A stretch of 25,109 nt of DNA from NCBI GenBank assembly GCA_030849805.1, contig JASANZ010001927.1, positions 1 to 25,109 on the forward strand, written 5' to 3'. The position numbers and the translations under genes were made by a program. The DNA comes from Sergeia podlipaevii. Taxonomy: Eukaryota; Euglenozoa; Kinetoplastea; Trypanosomatida; Trypanosomatidae. Below the pieces are notes generated by a model. It did no database searches, was not told the DNA's origin, and saw only the letters and a list, made by a program, of their open reading frames with translations. This document shows, in pieces, positions 7,660-17,264 of the stretch. Every line of letters starts with the position of its first letter. Positions within the stretch are counted from its first letter, which is position 1.

Positions 7660-9213
7660 CTAAGCCTTCTTCTTTGCTTCGCGCCGCTTTGCCCACAGCG
7701 ATTTGCGTTGCTCCTTCTTTGTCATCTGGAAAACGCTCTCATTCTCGCGACGCAGACGCAACGTTGCAAAGTCGGCGGAGCCGTGCTTGCTATCATCATA
7801 CCCCATGCTATTGTCACCCCTCTCACGCTTTGCCTTTCGTGCAGTGGTGATGCTGTGCGACTCCTTCTGTAGCTTCTCCTGCTCCGTGTTTTCTCTTATT
7901 TCCCGCGCCGCCTCCTGCTCTGCATCTTCGACGCGCTGCAGCACAGCGCTCACGTCGCCTTCCGTCAAGGGGAACTCCTCACACTTGACCGTGGTCTGCT
8001 GCTCAATCTTCTGCAACATCACAATATCGTACTGACTGATGAGATTGACGGCCTTGCCCTGGGCTCCTGCACGGGCGGTACGGCCCACACGGTGAATGTA
8101 GTCCTCCACGTGATCAGGCAGCGCAAAGTTCACCACCACATCGGTGTGGGGAATGTCGAGACCACGCTGGGCAACATCCGTACACACCAGCATACGCACC
8201 TTGCCCTCCTTGAACTTGTCCAGAGCAATATTACGGTTGTTCTGGTCCATACGCCCCATAAGAGGGAGCGCACGGTGGCCCAGAATGCGCAGTGTAAGAG
8301 TGACCTTCTGCACCAAAGCAGCGCTGCGGCAGAAGATAAGAATGTGGTTGCCTGTTTCCCTCGTGAGGTAGCAGTGCAGGTAGGCAACCATCTGTGCAAA
8401 GGGAGCAAAGACGTAGTACTGTTTGAGTGTGTCGACTGTGGTATTCTTGCGGTGCACCTGTAGCAGCACCGGATCGCGCAAGGAGGCCTTCTGCAGGCGG
8501 TCAATCTTGGTGCTGAGCGTGGCGGAAAAAAGCATTGTGCGGCGGTCATGCGGCAGCTGGTTCAGAATGGCGTCGATTTCCTTCTCATAGTCCATGTCTA
8601 GCATCTTATCGGCCTCATCCAGCACAAGTGCGTGCAGCTTCACCAGCTTGAAGCCCTTGGTGTTGCTAAGATGATCATTGACACGTCCAGGTGTACCTAC
8701 AACCACGTGTGGTCGCTTGCTCAGCTCGCAGGCTTGAGTAACCATATCTGTACCGCCCAGCAGCGTAGCAACACGCAGGCCGACACTGCGGCCAAGCATG
8801 ACAAACTGCGCCGTCACCTGCTGTGCCAGCTCGCGAGTAGGGACCATCACCAGAATTGACAAGAACGGTGCCTTGGGTTGCGTCAAGAGCCAGTTCACTA
8901 GCGGTAGCACGTAGGCGCCGGTCTTACCACTGCCTGTCTGCGCAACTCCGATCAGATCGCGTCCCTCTGCAAAGACGGGAATGGCGCTAGCCTGAATACG
9001 TGTGGGGCGCTCCCAGCCCGCCTCAGCACAAGCCTTGCACAGCTCAGGGCACAAGCCAATGTTGGCAAAAGTGCTTGTCTTGCTTTCCTCGTCATCTAAG
9101 AGTTCAGACCCAAGACTTTGGTGCTTTGCTGCGCTAGCGGCCGTGTAGCTGCCATCGTCGTCTTCGTCCTGAAACGCCTTGGATAACTTACTCTTTTTGG
9201 AGATGTTCTTCAT
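7660..9213 (-). CDS. RRP3: DEAD-box RNA helicase RRP3 (DDX47)
   Basis: 517 residues. Nucleolar ATP-dependent RNA helicase; the family acts in early pre-rRNA cleavage for 18S rRNA. A short acidic and Ser-rich N-terminus is followed by the Q-motif region (F49, PTRIQ 70-74), Walker A AQTGSGKT 91-98, PTREL 125-129, TPGR about 174-177, DEAD 199-202, SAT 230-232, QRGLD 349-353 and HRVGRTAR 374-381. The DLIGVAQTGSGKTGAYVLP block and the sequence after the core (LISQYDIVMLQKIEQ) match the RRP3/DDX47 subfamily. The C-terminus is a basic tail (KKEQRKSLWAKRREAKKKA), as in human DDX47. Length is close to the family norm and all catalytic residues are present. The start at 9213 is the first ATG after an AG at 9235-9236. 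DBP8-type or other small nucleolar helicases are the alternative assignment, judged less likely. Confidence 0.88.
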   Translation of the reverse strand: MKNISKKSKLSKAFQDEDDDGSYTAASAAKHQSLGSELLDDEESKTSTFANIGLCPELCKACAEAGWERPTRIQASAIPVFAEGRDLIGVAQTGSGKTGAYVLPLVNWLLTQPKAPFLSILVMVPTRELAQQVTAQFVMLGRSVGLRVATLLGGTDMVTQACELSKRPHVVVGTPGRVNDHLSNTKGFKLVKLHALVLDEADKMLDMDYEKEIDAILNQLPHDRRTMLFSATLSTKIDRLQKASLRDPVLLQVHRKNTTVDTLKQYYVFAPFAQMVAYLHCYLTRETGNHILIFCRSAALVQKVTLTLRILGHRALPLMGRMDQNNRNIALDKFKEGKVRMLVCTDVAQRGLDIPHTDVVVNFALPDHVEDYIHRVGRTARAGAQGKAVNLISQYDIVMLQKIEQQTTVKCEEFPLTEGDVSAVLQRVEDAEQEAAREIRENTEQEKLQKESHSITTARKAKRERGDNSMGYDDSKHGSADFATLRLRRENESVFQMTKKEQRKSLWAKRREAKKKA

Positions 9214-9234
9214 TGATGCTAGTAAGTTTCTTTT

Positions 9235-9267
9235 CTAAAAAAGTAAACACATAAAGAAGAGAGAAGG
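9235..9267 (-). promoter_or_regulatory. Candidate trans-splice acceptor for RRP3
   Basis: Pyrimidine tracts at 9251-9267 and 9237-9244 precede AG at 9235-9236, giving a 21-base leader. A second AG at 9219-9220 would shorten it to 5 bases. Confidence 0.5.
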
Positions 9268-9614
9268 CGGTTAAATGTCATCATATTTGCTCCTTATGTG
9301 TGCATTCGGCATGTCTATATACTGACTTTCATATCTACTCTGTATAGCAAATTCACGCCACACAGATTGAGTCATCAAAAAAAAAAACGCGTTTCGAATT
9401 AGGGATGCCTCTCCTGCATACACAAAAATACACTGAGTACCATTTTGGCGATCCTATTCCTTCTTGCTTTCATAATGATAACAATAAAGAAAAAAGGTGT
9501 AATGACAACAACAACAATTATTCAACTATTCAACTATTCAACGACAAAGCTGCAACTGCTCGGTAGCACTCATCCTGTGCTTCTTTTCCTTTGTCATGAC
9601 TCGCAAGCAGACAT

Positions 9615-9634
9615 GAGAGAGAGAGAGAGAGAGA
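9615..9634. repeat. (GA)10 microsatellite
   Basis: Ten perfect GA units on the plus strand. They form a CT tract in the transcript, a plausible signal coupling uS5m polyadenylation to downstream splicing, though it lies about 380 bases from the RRP3 acceptor. Confidence 0.85.
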
Positions 9635-9727
9635 AAAGAAAAAAAAAGCAAGCACACAACCACAGAATTCTTGAGTTCATCTTCACCACCCCTTTCACTT
9701 TCCCCCCCTCCCCCCCCCTCTCTCTTC

Positions 9728-11023
9728 TTAATGAAGCAAATAGGTGCGCTTGACGTGTGTAGGCAGTTTGGCATCCAGTCGTGGATTCACCATTGGCAGC
9801 GAGCCCAAATCCTTCGCTGTTTTACCTAGACGCTTGAGCACGTCGTCCAGCGTGCGCCGCTTGCCGCGCTGAGCAGGCCGAGACTGCACCGCCTCTAGCT
9901 GGGCCCTAAGCTCGTCACCACGCATGCCCATCTTGGGCTCGTTAAGCTGCTCCTTACTACCGGCAAAAAAGTCCTTCCAGTACACATCGTCGTAGTAGCC
10001 CTTTTTCAGATGATCCGGCATGCGATTATCCACGACACGGTCAGGCATAAAGACGCCATCCTTGCCCTTGGGATGCATGGCCATCATACCTTTACGCCTG
10101 CGGATTTCCTCCAGGTAAGGGTAGATATTGTAAATGAGAGAGTGTGGTACCTTCCCTCGGCTAGCTGCGATCTCACTTACGCTACGGAGAGCCTTCACCG
10201 CCTCGAAGACGCCTTCTACCGTGTGGGTCGGTGCTTTGGGGTTGTTGGTGGCCTTAAGGTTGATGCGGCAGCCTGCGTTTTGGAACCCGAATGCACAGAG
10301 GATATCCGCAACTCGGAAGTTGGCGACAATACGCTTGGCGGGATACAGCAGTACTCGCACACCATCTGCGTTGACGCGAACAGGATACATTGGCCCCTCC
10401 TGCTCTAGATCCACCGCGACAATATTGGAGAAGGCCTCACGGATGGCCTCATTGCGAGCCTCCTGCGTGCTCGGTGCCACCGCACGTCCCCATCCCGCAA
10501 TACCTTTGCCACTACCCACGTAGAGTACACAGTAGATCCACTGACGATGATCCTTTGGACTAAATTTGACCACACGCATATCATACGCCACAATATTTAG
10601 CTGGAAATTGCAAAGAAAGCGACCACGATGCTCCTGGGGGATGAGCTCAGGCGTCAGCCAGGTGTTGGAGCGCCACTGATTGTACTCTGTATTCAACTTG
10701 TGCTTCCACTGGAAACCCTCCGGGTACAAGTCCGGTACTATGCGATACTCGTTGTAAAGATCCACACCATTATCCATGCCCTTGAGACCCTTGCTGTCCA
10801 CCGCATGCGCCATCGCCTCGGACGAGTCCTTGGTGTCACGAAAATAAAGCGATGTGCCGGTTTCCAAATCAACAAACGGGTTACGCATTTTCTCAAAGCG
10901 GCGACGAGTGAAGCTACCTGGCTTCATCCAGGGATAATAGATGCGAGGAATACCTCCACGCATTGTGCCCTTCGCGGCGTACGAAGTGAGATTCTTCGCT
11001 GCCACATTGCTAGTACGGAACAT
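9728..11023 (-). CDS. MRPS5: Mitochondrial small-subunit ribosomal protein uS5m
   Basis: 431 residues. Component of the mitochondrial small ribosomal subunit. The N-terminus (MFRTSNVAAKNLTSYAAKG) is basic and hydroxylated with no acidic residues, as expected for a mitochondrial import signal. After a family-specific extension of about 140 residues comes the S5 N-terminal double-stranded-RNA-binding-like domain (about 141-205: VVKFSPKDHRQWIYCVLYVG, then SGKGIAGWGRAVAPS) and the C-terminal S5 fold (about 210-285, including ILCAFGFQNAGCRINLKATN and VEGVFEAVKALR). A basic C-terminal extension of about 145 residues follows. The extensions on both sides fit the enlarged proteins of the kinetoplastid mitoribosome, which has very short rRNAs. 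The ATG at 11023 is the first after an AG at 11209-11210; the 185-base leader has no upstream ATG. Confidence 0.92.
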   Translation of the reverse strand: MFRTSNVAAKNLTSYAAKGTMRGGIPRIYYPWMKPGSFTRRRFEKMRNPFVDLETGTSLYFRDTKDSSEAMAHAVDSKGLKGMDNGVDLYNEYRIVPDLYPEGFQWKHKLNTEYNQWRSNTWLTPELIPQEHRGRFLCNFQLNIVAYDMRVVKFSPKDHRQWIYCVLYVGSGKGIAGWGRAVAPSTQEARNEAIREAFSNIVAVDLEQEGPMYPVRVNADGVRVLLYPAKRIVANFRVADILCAFGFQNAGCRINLKATNNPKAPTHTVEGVFEAVKALRSVSEIAASRGKVPHSLIYNIYPYLEEIRRRKGMMAMHPKGKDGVFMPDRVVDNRMPDHLKKGYYDDVYWKDFFAGSKEQLNEPKMGMRGDELRAQLEAVQSRPAQRGKRRTLDDVLKRLGKTAKDLGSLPMVNPRLDAKLPTHVKRTYLLH

Positions 11024-11653
11024 TCTTTATATGTATATATATATATATTTTTTCCCTCCTCTTCTATTGTCCCCTTATAGCACAATTCACCTTAAAATAT
11101 CTCGATCTCAGCACCACTTGGGCACGCAGCACCAGAAGTGCTGAAGTGGTACGCGCGCGTGTGTAGCCGCTACTTGTGTTCCACGCCTCACACTGCTTTA
11201 TATCTATCCTCAGAAAGATAAAGTAGCAACCCACGTTAGAGCAGATAACAAGAAAGAAAAATGTATGATAACGTTTCAAAGATTTAACAGATATTTTCAT
11301 TGAACAGTGAACTAGCAGTTTAGTATAGAAATCATCAACACAATCACATGCCAGATAGCAAGTGCACTTGTTATTATTGTTGTTTTCTTTCTCTTCATCC
11401 ATGGTCTCATGCGCGGGAGGAACTCTCATATTCCGTCAACATCTACGAATTTTGCTCGCCAAACATGAAAAAAAAAAGCAAGAAACAAAAAGTTAACCAA
11501 CAATATCAGTTTTAACACAAACCCAGTCAGTGTAGTTAACCTTAAGCGAGACGTAACAGAGCGTTGAATAAAGAAAGTGAAAGCAAGAAGGAAGGACGAC
11601 TGTACTGCACTGATATGCGCCTCCCCCCCCCTCCCTTCCCTTCTCAATTCTCA
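11024..11653 (-). other. Spacer between MVP and uS5m
   Basis: About 630 bases. The part next to uS5m is its long 5' leader with a TA run around 11032-11047; the part next to MVP is its 3' untranslated region. A C-rich run is present near 11622-11635. Minus-strand frames (11064-11429, 11426-11647) have no protein-like features. No gene seen. Confidence 0.6.
11209..11260 (-). promoter_or_regulatory. Candidate trans-splice acceptor for uS5m
   Basis: The pyrimidine-rich run starting at 11260 is followed by no AG until 11209-11210. The leader of 185 bases is the longest in the window and contains a TA repeat just before the ATG, but no ATG. Confidence 0.45.
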
Positions 11654-14395
11654 TCAATTGGTAGCAGAAGGTGGTGCCGTAAGCCCAGCAGCAGTGTCAA
11701 AAAGATTGATTGGGATTGAGCCATCGGTCACAAGGTATCCTTCCAGTCCAAGGCTCCGCAGCAACTTCACCTGGAGCTCTGGGCCTGCCTTCGCAATTTC
11801 CTGTATCGTCCGCGGTCCCAGGAAACCAATCACCGCGGCGAGAGTATCGTTACGAATTTGCTCGCACTCCTTCTCATACTCGTGCATTGCCGCCGCGAGC
11901 TTCTCCTCGTGCCGCATGACAAGAAGCTTCTTGGCGCGCTCCATCTCAGACATGGTGGCATAGGTCAAGCTTTCCTTCTCTGCTCGCAGCTCGGCGACCG
12001 TCACAACCGCGTTGCCCTCAATATCCGCGGCGTGCGAGGCCGCCTCAGCGATCGCCTTTGACTTGCCCGCAGAGACAATCGATATCCCGCGACTTTCTGC
12101 CTCTAGCAGCACTTTGCGCTTTTCCTCATTAGCGACCTGGTCGCTCACTCGTTGTCGCTCCAGCTGCCCACGCGCCGCCTGCTCTCGGGCCGTTGCGATT
12201 TGCTGCGCACTCGCCTCCTGCGCGTGCGTGGTGATCTCAATAGCCATATTGGCAGACTTCTGAAGTCCCTGGCGGGTCCGTGCGTCCAGCACCTCCATCT
12301 CCTGTGTGTCTACCGAAGTAATCACAAGGTTGTTCGCTGAAAAGCGCAGCTCCTTCAGCGGCAGCCCAGTGGTTTCATCAACTCCAAAGACCGCCTCCTT
12401 GAGGCAACGCGCGCTGTTCTTGTGGAAAACTTCAAAGGGCAACGACGCCACCGCCGCGCGCACGCGACTCGCGATGAAGGAGCAGCAGTCGCCGACGAAG
12501 TCATTGACACTGAAAGCTTTCTCCGCGCTGCCCCTCTCAATGTCAAAGTACCAGTCGTAGCAGAGCTGCAGTGCAAGCTGCGCGTGATCGCGGGTTTCAA
12601 CGTGAACCACGTCTGACATGTTCGATGGGCCAAGAAACAGGTACAAGGAAGTGATATGGTTTGGCTGCTTAGGAAGGCACTTGGTCGGGTTTGCAGGATC
12701 CCACGGGGATCCCGATAGCGAGACGACTGTGAACCCTTCGTCTGGCTCTAACAAGATGCGTCCAGGTCCAAACACCGTGCGGGTCCTTTGGGTCTTGTAA
12801 TTGTACAGCTGCGTGACACTGCGATACGGAATATGATAGGCGATCGCCCTATCAGTCTTGCCCAGCAGACCACCTTCAACGTGCGGTTGCTTATCCATGT
12901 ACGCGGCGTGGCTCACAAACTGGTTCCCAAGACGTCGTTCCACGTGCGGGGCCAGAGGTTTCTCCCAGGCCTCTTCCGTGACCTCCAGCATATAAGAGGT
13001 GGGGCCGAATACAGCACGGATCACACCCGTGGTCGTATCACGAATGTAGAGACCCTGCCCCTCGGTCAAGATGATACGCGCTCGTATCTCACGTCCCGTC
13101 CTGGGATCTGGCACGATCTTGATGTAGCGATTGGGAACAAGTCGGCGGGGGCCTCGAACAAGCCAACGATCTCCCCTGACTCTCTTCACTACAGTACTAG
13201 CAGCTCCGCTGCTCGTAGCTGGAGCGGTATCGGCGTCTGTGAAATCTGCAACCGCCACCACAAGCACCGCCTGATCGCTCGAAAGCAAATAGACAGGGCG
13301 AGGACGCGTGTTATCCTCCAGACTTTCACCAGGCTTGAGGAAAAAGCTAGCGTTGTTAATGATGCGTCGATCCCCAAAGCTCTGCGTGCCATCCGCCTCC
13401 ACCGGGTCACACACGACACAGTACTCTTGCAAGGAGACATCAATTCGCTCTACGTGCTTAAGGATCAGGTCGTAAGGATGTGGAATAAAGCAATGGCACC
13501 CGTCGCCGTCACTAGCGCCGGTGACAAGGAACACATCCCCTGCCTTGCGCGTCTTACCAAGAGCAAAATCTCTGGGATCCACGTAGTCTGCCGCCACCTC
13601 CACGTGCAGGCCCATGTTCCGCTCCAAGTAAATGGGCTGTACCACGCACATAATCTCCTCAAGCGGCTTCGCAATGTAGGCCCCTGGCTTCAGACGCAGA
13701 TAGGCCTCACCAGCATGACGCAGCACCTTCTTTCCAGATCCAGAGCTCGCGTCCTCCTCGTCGTCTTCCTCAAAGTTATCAAGTGCTTTACAGTGAAGCG
13801 CAGATGTTTCCGGGACCACAGTCGCCGTCCGTCTCTCGCTGATACGCTCCTCTGTGCGTGGGTAATATGTAGCTGGACCGCGCAAAAGATACATGTCCCC
13901 CTGACGCGACTGCTTCGTCTTCTTCATCTTACCTCCCTTTTCATCCAACGCCACCTCACCCATGTAGTCCTCCGTGATGGCGATCACAAGTGCCTCATTA
14001 GTTTTCAGCACCTCAAGCGGCTTCACTTGGACTACCTCCTCCTCAGGATACAGCGGAAACGGCGGCACTTCATAGCGGATCTCCTCTGCCCCAATGCGCA
14101 CCTTGACCTGACCAAAGCGGTCTACTACTGGCTCCTCAAGCCCTGTTCCAGGGTTTACAGCACGCTCGTGTGGATTGCGAATGCGGCAATAGTGTCCCCG
14201 AGGAACAACAAAATATGAAGTAGGTGGCTTCACAATCACCTCGTTAGAGCTAATCTGTCTATTCTGTGGGCCCAACACCACTTCTGTGATATTTGTGTTG
14301 CGATTGGTCACGTGCGCATATTGCAGTGGATGCAGGCGGATGACGCTCGGACTGCTGCCGCCGCTACTCGAGCTTGCTGCATGTTGTTTACTCAT
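11654..14395 (-). CDS. MVP: Major vault protein
   Basis: 913 residues. Structural subunit of vaults, the large barrel-shaped cytosolic ribonucleoprotein particles. Residues about 18-555 are the successive MVP repeats of the barrel wall (openings such as [25 protein letters not shown], then [10 protein letters not shown] and [20 protein letters not shown]). Residues about 556-699 form the SPFH-like shoulder ([20 protein letters not shown]). Residues 700 to about 870 are the long Ala/Glu-rich cap helix, and the end ([20 protein letters not shown], then LFDTAAG) is the cap ring, strongly conserved in MVPs. Length is slightly above the usual 850-900 because of inserts: an acidic-serine one ([14 protein letters not shown]) and a Ser/Thr/Ala one ([13 protein letters not shown]). 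The frame extends to 14524 only by a TTG codon, adding a false signal-peptide-like stretch; 14395 is the first ATG. Trypanosomatids carry several MVP paralogues; which one this is cannot be told. No other vault component is nearby. Confidence 0.95.
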   Translation of the reverse strand: MSKQHAASSSSGGSSPSVIRLHPLQYAHVTNRNTNITEVVLGPQNRQISSNEVIVKPPTSYFVVPRGHYCRIRNPHERAVNPGTGLEEPVVDRFGQVKVRIGAEEIRYEVPPFPLYPEEEVVQVKPLEVLKTNEALVIAITEDYMGEVALDEKGGKMKKTKQSRQGDMYLLRGPATYYPRTEERISERRTATVVPETSALHCKALDNFEEDDEEDASSGSGKKVLRHAGEAYLRLKPGAYIAKPLEEIMCVVQPIYLERNMGLHVEVAADYVDPRDFALGKTRKAGDVFLVTGASDGDGCHCFIPHPYDLILKHVERIDVSLQEYCVVCDPVEADGTQSFGDRRIINNASFFLKPGESLEDNTRPRPVYLLSSDQAVLVVAVADFTDADTAPATSSGAASTVVKRVRGDRWLVRGPRRLVPNRYIKIVPDPRTGREIRARIILTEGQGLYIRDTTTGVIRAVFGPTSYMLEVTEEAWEKPLAPHVERRLGNQFVSHAAYMDKQPHVEGGLLGKTDRAIAYHIPYRSVTQLYNYKTQRTRTVFGPGRILLEPDEGFTVVSLSGSPWDPANPTKCLPKQPNHITSLYLFLGPSNMSDVVHVETRDHAQLALQLCYDWYFDIERGSAEKAFSVNDFVGDCCSFIASRVRAAVASLPFEVFHKNSARCLKEAVFGVDETTGLPLKELRFSANNLVITSVDTQEMEVLDARTRQGLQKSANMAIEITTHAQEASAQQIATAREQAARGQLERQRVSDQVANEEKRKVLLEAESRGISIVSAGKSKAIAEAASHAADIEGNAVVTVAELRAEKESLTYATMSEMERAKKLLVMRHEEKLAAAMHEYEKECEQIRNDTLAAVIGFLGPRTIQEIAKAGPELQVKLLRSLGLEGYLVTDGSIPINLFDTAAGLTAPPSATN

Positions 14396-15307
14396 AGAGG
14401 GAGAGAGAGAGAGTGAGAAACCGAAAAGAGCAAACAGATCCGCCACCTCACTAGTACTAAAGAAAAGTAAAAATGATCGAGACACGATGAATAGTGGCAA
14501 GAGAAGAAAAAAATGAAAATGCAATACTTTTTGTGCAATATAAAATAATAGCTAAACTACAACCCTGACATGATCGTCAAACCGAAAGAAAAAAAAAATA
14601 ACAAAGGAGAGGTTAATTGTTATTATTATTATTATTTTTGAAAGGATAAATACGGACAAAGCAACAACATCAAAAAAATAAAAAAGGAAAGTAATCAGTA
14701 GATGAGAACTTAGAGAAATATAGTGTACCAAAACGCAATATAGTTGTGAGGTAGAGGGAGAGTTTCACTTTTTCATTTCCCATCTCTCACTTTGTGCGAT
14801 TATTGTAATTGTTGTTTATTCGGTTATGCTGTTAAACGGGCAGTTTCTGCCTTTAGTTTATTAGTGCTTTCAGAAGCAGTTTACCCCACTTTTCTCTTTT
14901 TGGAAGAAAAAAAGAGAGGAAGACACGCACATACATTGTCATCCACCACCTTACTAACTTATCTCAAAGCCTCATTCGCGCTTCAACCATTCGCCTTCCC
15001 TCTTTTTAAAAAAGGCACCTATGGACCCCTTCATATATGAGCATATGAGTACAAAGCAGCACGGCGAGGTACGGGAAGCATCAAACATCGATACTGGGAA
15101 CTAGATAAACAGGAAGAGAGGGGAGCAGACAGAATACACCGCAAAGCTGTGCTTCACACAACTGTTAAACGCTTACTTGAAAAGAAAAAGAAAGAAAAAA
15201 GCTCGCTACGCCATGCGACAACTGGCGGCTTAGCCAGTTACCTTTCATTTTTTAAAATGCTTGCTTCTTCCTCGTCTTACAAACAAAAAAATATAAACGT
15301 GCGCTCT
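14396..15307 (-). other. Spacer between NOC3 and MVP
   Basis: About 910 bases including the MVP leader. AT-rich with A runs and an ATT triplet run near 14618-14636. The only longer frame (plus strand, 14792-15040) has no recognisable features. Probably the NOC3 3' untranslated region; no gene seen. Confidence 0.6.
14457..14474 (-). promoter_or_regulatory. Candidate trans-splice acceptor for MVP
   Basis: The pyrimidine tract at 14459-14474 runs into AG at 14457-14458. The 61-base leader has no ATG and ends in a CT repeat (14401-14412) directly before the start at 14395. Confidence 0.5.
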
Positions 15308-17137
15308 TCAATCACTCTCAGCACCTGCGTCATCGTCCTGCTCACGAGCGCGCTTGCGCTGCGCTGCCAACTCACGCCGGAGCGCGGCGGGCAGCGGAGC
15401 CGGCGGCCTAAGTTCTCCCAAGGAAGAATCGTACTCCTCCATAACCTCATATGGGCCCAACGCATCTAGCTGCTTTGTTACTACCGCCGCTTGCCCGTGT
15501 TGATGCTTGCTGAGCTTGTAAAAATGCTTGCAGAAGGTTTCGGCTACCTGGCGCATGGTGGGGTGATAGCTCTTCGTCAAGATCGTCGTTTCCCATGTGA
15601 AGCTGCTATCTGCGTTGGATGAGGCGGTCTGCAATGCCTCCGGATTGTACGCGCCACGCCCTGCAATCACGTTGTCGCTGCCGCCGATGATGATGCCACC
15701 GGCCAAGGGGTAGCGCAGCACAAGACGGTGGATGAGTGCCAGGAGAGCCATGCCAGTGTGCGGGGGGCATGAGGGGATGGCCTGCATGAGACGCCGCAGG
15801 ATCGCAGTCACGCGAGGGATGGGAAGATGCTTCTGTGTGAGAACAAGAAGGTCCACCGCACGCAGAACAAGGCTCACGTGAAAGGTCCACTCCTTGGAGG
15901 CGTTCACCTGGACAAAGTGTCCCTGCGCCATGGAATTAGCAATCGAAAAGGCCTGGGAGGACAGTGAACCAGCAGAAGAGGTGGAACCCTGTGAGGCAAC
16001 CTCATCCTGATCGCCCTGGCTCTCCTCGTCCTGGGGCTCGCGAGTCATCTTGTGTGCTGCCTCTGCAGAAGGAATCTCGAGCGCCTCCATGAGGCAGCGG
16101 AAGAGCACTTCATGAAAGTAGCTGAGGTCTACACGCCACTCCGAGGCCGTCGCCATGGCGTCCTTCTGCGCAAGAGACGCAACCGCCACTAGCGCGTGCA
16201 GCTTCGTTGTCACCGACGTTTCCTCGTCGTTCACGAGGTCTTTGAGCGCCTCCATGAGCTGGTGGTACAACTCCACGTTGATGAGCGGCGCAAACTTAAC
16301 AAGGCCCTCCAGCGTCGGTGCGAGGATCTTCGTCTGATGCACCGGCGTGCATGTCTTAGAGGCCTCAATGACGCGCAGGTAGATGACGAAAATGCGGTGG
16401 ATAATGCGTGACTGCTTGGCGGCCACCTCTGCTCGGTCGCGACGTGCCTTGGCCTTTTGCATCTGCCTGGCCAGCTCCTTGTCTTCCTTTTTGAGGCGCT
16501 TGTTCTTGGCCTTCTCCTCGGTTAAGTCCTGGCGATGCATGTCCACCATAGCCACACGCACATGCAGCAGTGTGTTCAGCAACTTTGGGTTCATGGCGTA
16601 GCTCTTCTTGCGGACAATATTTAAGAGAGAGGAGACAATGCACTCGGTGGTGTCTGAAATCATCTGCCCATCGAGCAGCTCAGCGAGTGCCTTGAGAGCG
16701 GGCTGGGCAACGCGAGTCGACTTGCTGTTGGCAAAGTCCACCGCGAGAGCCAAGAGGGTGTCGGCATGATTGAACTCTGGGGCCGAGGAGGCCACAAGAC
16801 GTGCGCAGAGACGGCTACCAAGCGCCTGCTGCTCCGGGTGCGACTTACGAGAGAGCTTGCGGAGAAGTTGCAGGAAGTGCTGGTACTGCGTCAGCACCTC
16901 GTGCTCAAGTTTCTGCACGTTGTACACCTCCTTCTGCTTACGCTGACCGCCACCACCGTCCTCCTTCTCTACGGTGTCCGAGATCTTGTAGTTGGGGATC
17001 AAGTCGCACAAGATGGTGCACTCCTCATTGAGGTTATTGACGAGCGCGCCGTAGTCCGTTACGGTTTGCTTGTGCAGTGCGTACAGGGCCTTCATTCGGT
17101 CCTGAAGGTAGGACGTATTCATAAGGTAGCGCTGCAT
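15308..17137 (-). CDS. NOC3: Nucleolar complex protein NOC3
   Basis: 609 residues. In the family NOC3 pairs with NOC2 and helps maturing 60S pre-ribosomes move from nucleolus to nucleoplasm; a role in replication initiation is also reported in yeast. The N-terminal part (DYGALVNNLNEECTILCDLI, then PNYKIS, residues about 29-54) matches the conserved NOC3 entry helices. A helical-repeat region follows (LRKLSRKSH, ALKALAELLDG, VRKKSYAMNPKLLNTLLHVR), then a basic coiled stretch about 210-245 (EEKAKNKRLKKEDKELARQM). A CBF/Mak21-type domain lies at about 424-541 (AVDLLVLTQKHLPIPRVTAI; HPTMRQVAETFCKHFYKLSK), followed by a basic and then acidic tail. Residues about 360-420 are a Ser/Gln/Asp low-complexity insert. 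It is shorter than yeast and human NOC3, which have an extra N-terminal region. The start at 17137 is the first ATG after AG at 17246-17247. Confidence 0.8.
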   Translation of the reverse strand: MQRYLMNTSYLQDRMKALYALHKQTVTDYGALVNNLNEECTILCDLIPNYKISDTVEKEDGGGGQRKQKEVYNVQKLEHEVLTQYQHFLQLLRKLSRKSHPEQQALGSRLCARLVASSAPEFNHADTLLALAVDFANSKSTRVAQPALKALAELLDGQMISDTTECIVSSLLNIVRKKSYAMNPKLLNTLLHVRVAMVDMHRQDLTEEKAKNKRLKKEDKELARQMQKAKARRDRAEVAAKQSRIIHRIFVIYLRVIEASKTCTPVHQTKILAPTLEGLVKFAPLINVELYHQLMEALKDLVNDEETSVTTKLHALVAVASLAQKDAMATASEWRVDLSYFHEVLFRCLMEALEIPSAEAAHKMTREPQDEESQGDQDEVASQGSTSSAGSLSSQAFSIANSMAQGHFVQVNASKEWTFHVSLVLRAVDLLVLTQKHLPIPRVTAILRRLMQAIPSCPPHTGMALLALIHRLVLRYPLAGGIIIGGSDNVIAGRGAYNPEALQTASSNADSSFTWETTILTKSYHPTMRQVAETFCKHFYKLSKHQHGQAAVVTKQLDALGPYEVMEEYDSSLGELRPPAPLPAALRRELAAQRKRAREQDDDAGAESD

Positions 17138-17214
17138 GATGAAACTTTTTAAAGATTAATATATAGAGAAAGGGACCTAATGACTGCTTTTACAACAATG
17201 TACCAATAGTGTGT

Positions 17215-17230
17215 TGTGTGTGTGTGTGTG
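17215..17230. repeat. TG/CA microsatellite
   Basis: About eight TG units on the plus strand, reading CA in the presumed NOC3 5' leader. Confidence 0.8.
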
Positions 17231-17245
17231 ACTCTTTGACAATAA

Positions 17246-17264
17246 CTAGTGAAAAGAAAGAAAA
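17246..17264 (-). promoter_or_regulatory. Candidate trans-splice acceptor for NOC3
   Basis: The pyrimidine tract at 17251-17264 precedes AG at 17246-17247. The 108-base leader has no ATG and carries a CA repeat. AG at 17145-17146 is a closer alternative but would leave only 7 bases. Confidence 0.5.

Larger units (their letters stand above)
9214..9727 (-). other. Spacer between uS5m and RRP3
   Basis: About 510 bases. It contains (GA)10 at 9615-9634 (a CT tract in the transcript), C runs around 9703-9717, A runs and an imperfect ATTCAACT repeat near 9517-9542. It is expected to contain the uS5m poly(A) region and RRP3 processing signals. No gene seen. Confidence 0.6.

Noticed and set aside
5202..9213. 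Tandem duplication of a helicase gene
   Set aside because: The two neighbouring DEAD-box proteins share only the core motifs. Their flanking sequences match different subfamilies (HAS1 and RRP3), so they are ancient paralogues, not a local duplication.
12788..14218. 476-codon open frame on the plus strand
   Set aside because: It lies fully antisense to the strongly conserved MVP gene, has no domain-like sequence, and would break the one-strand layout. Taken as a by-product of MVP codon composition.
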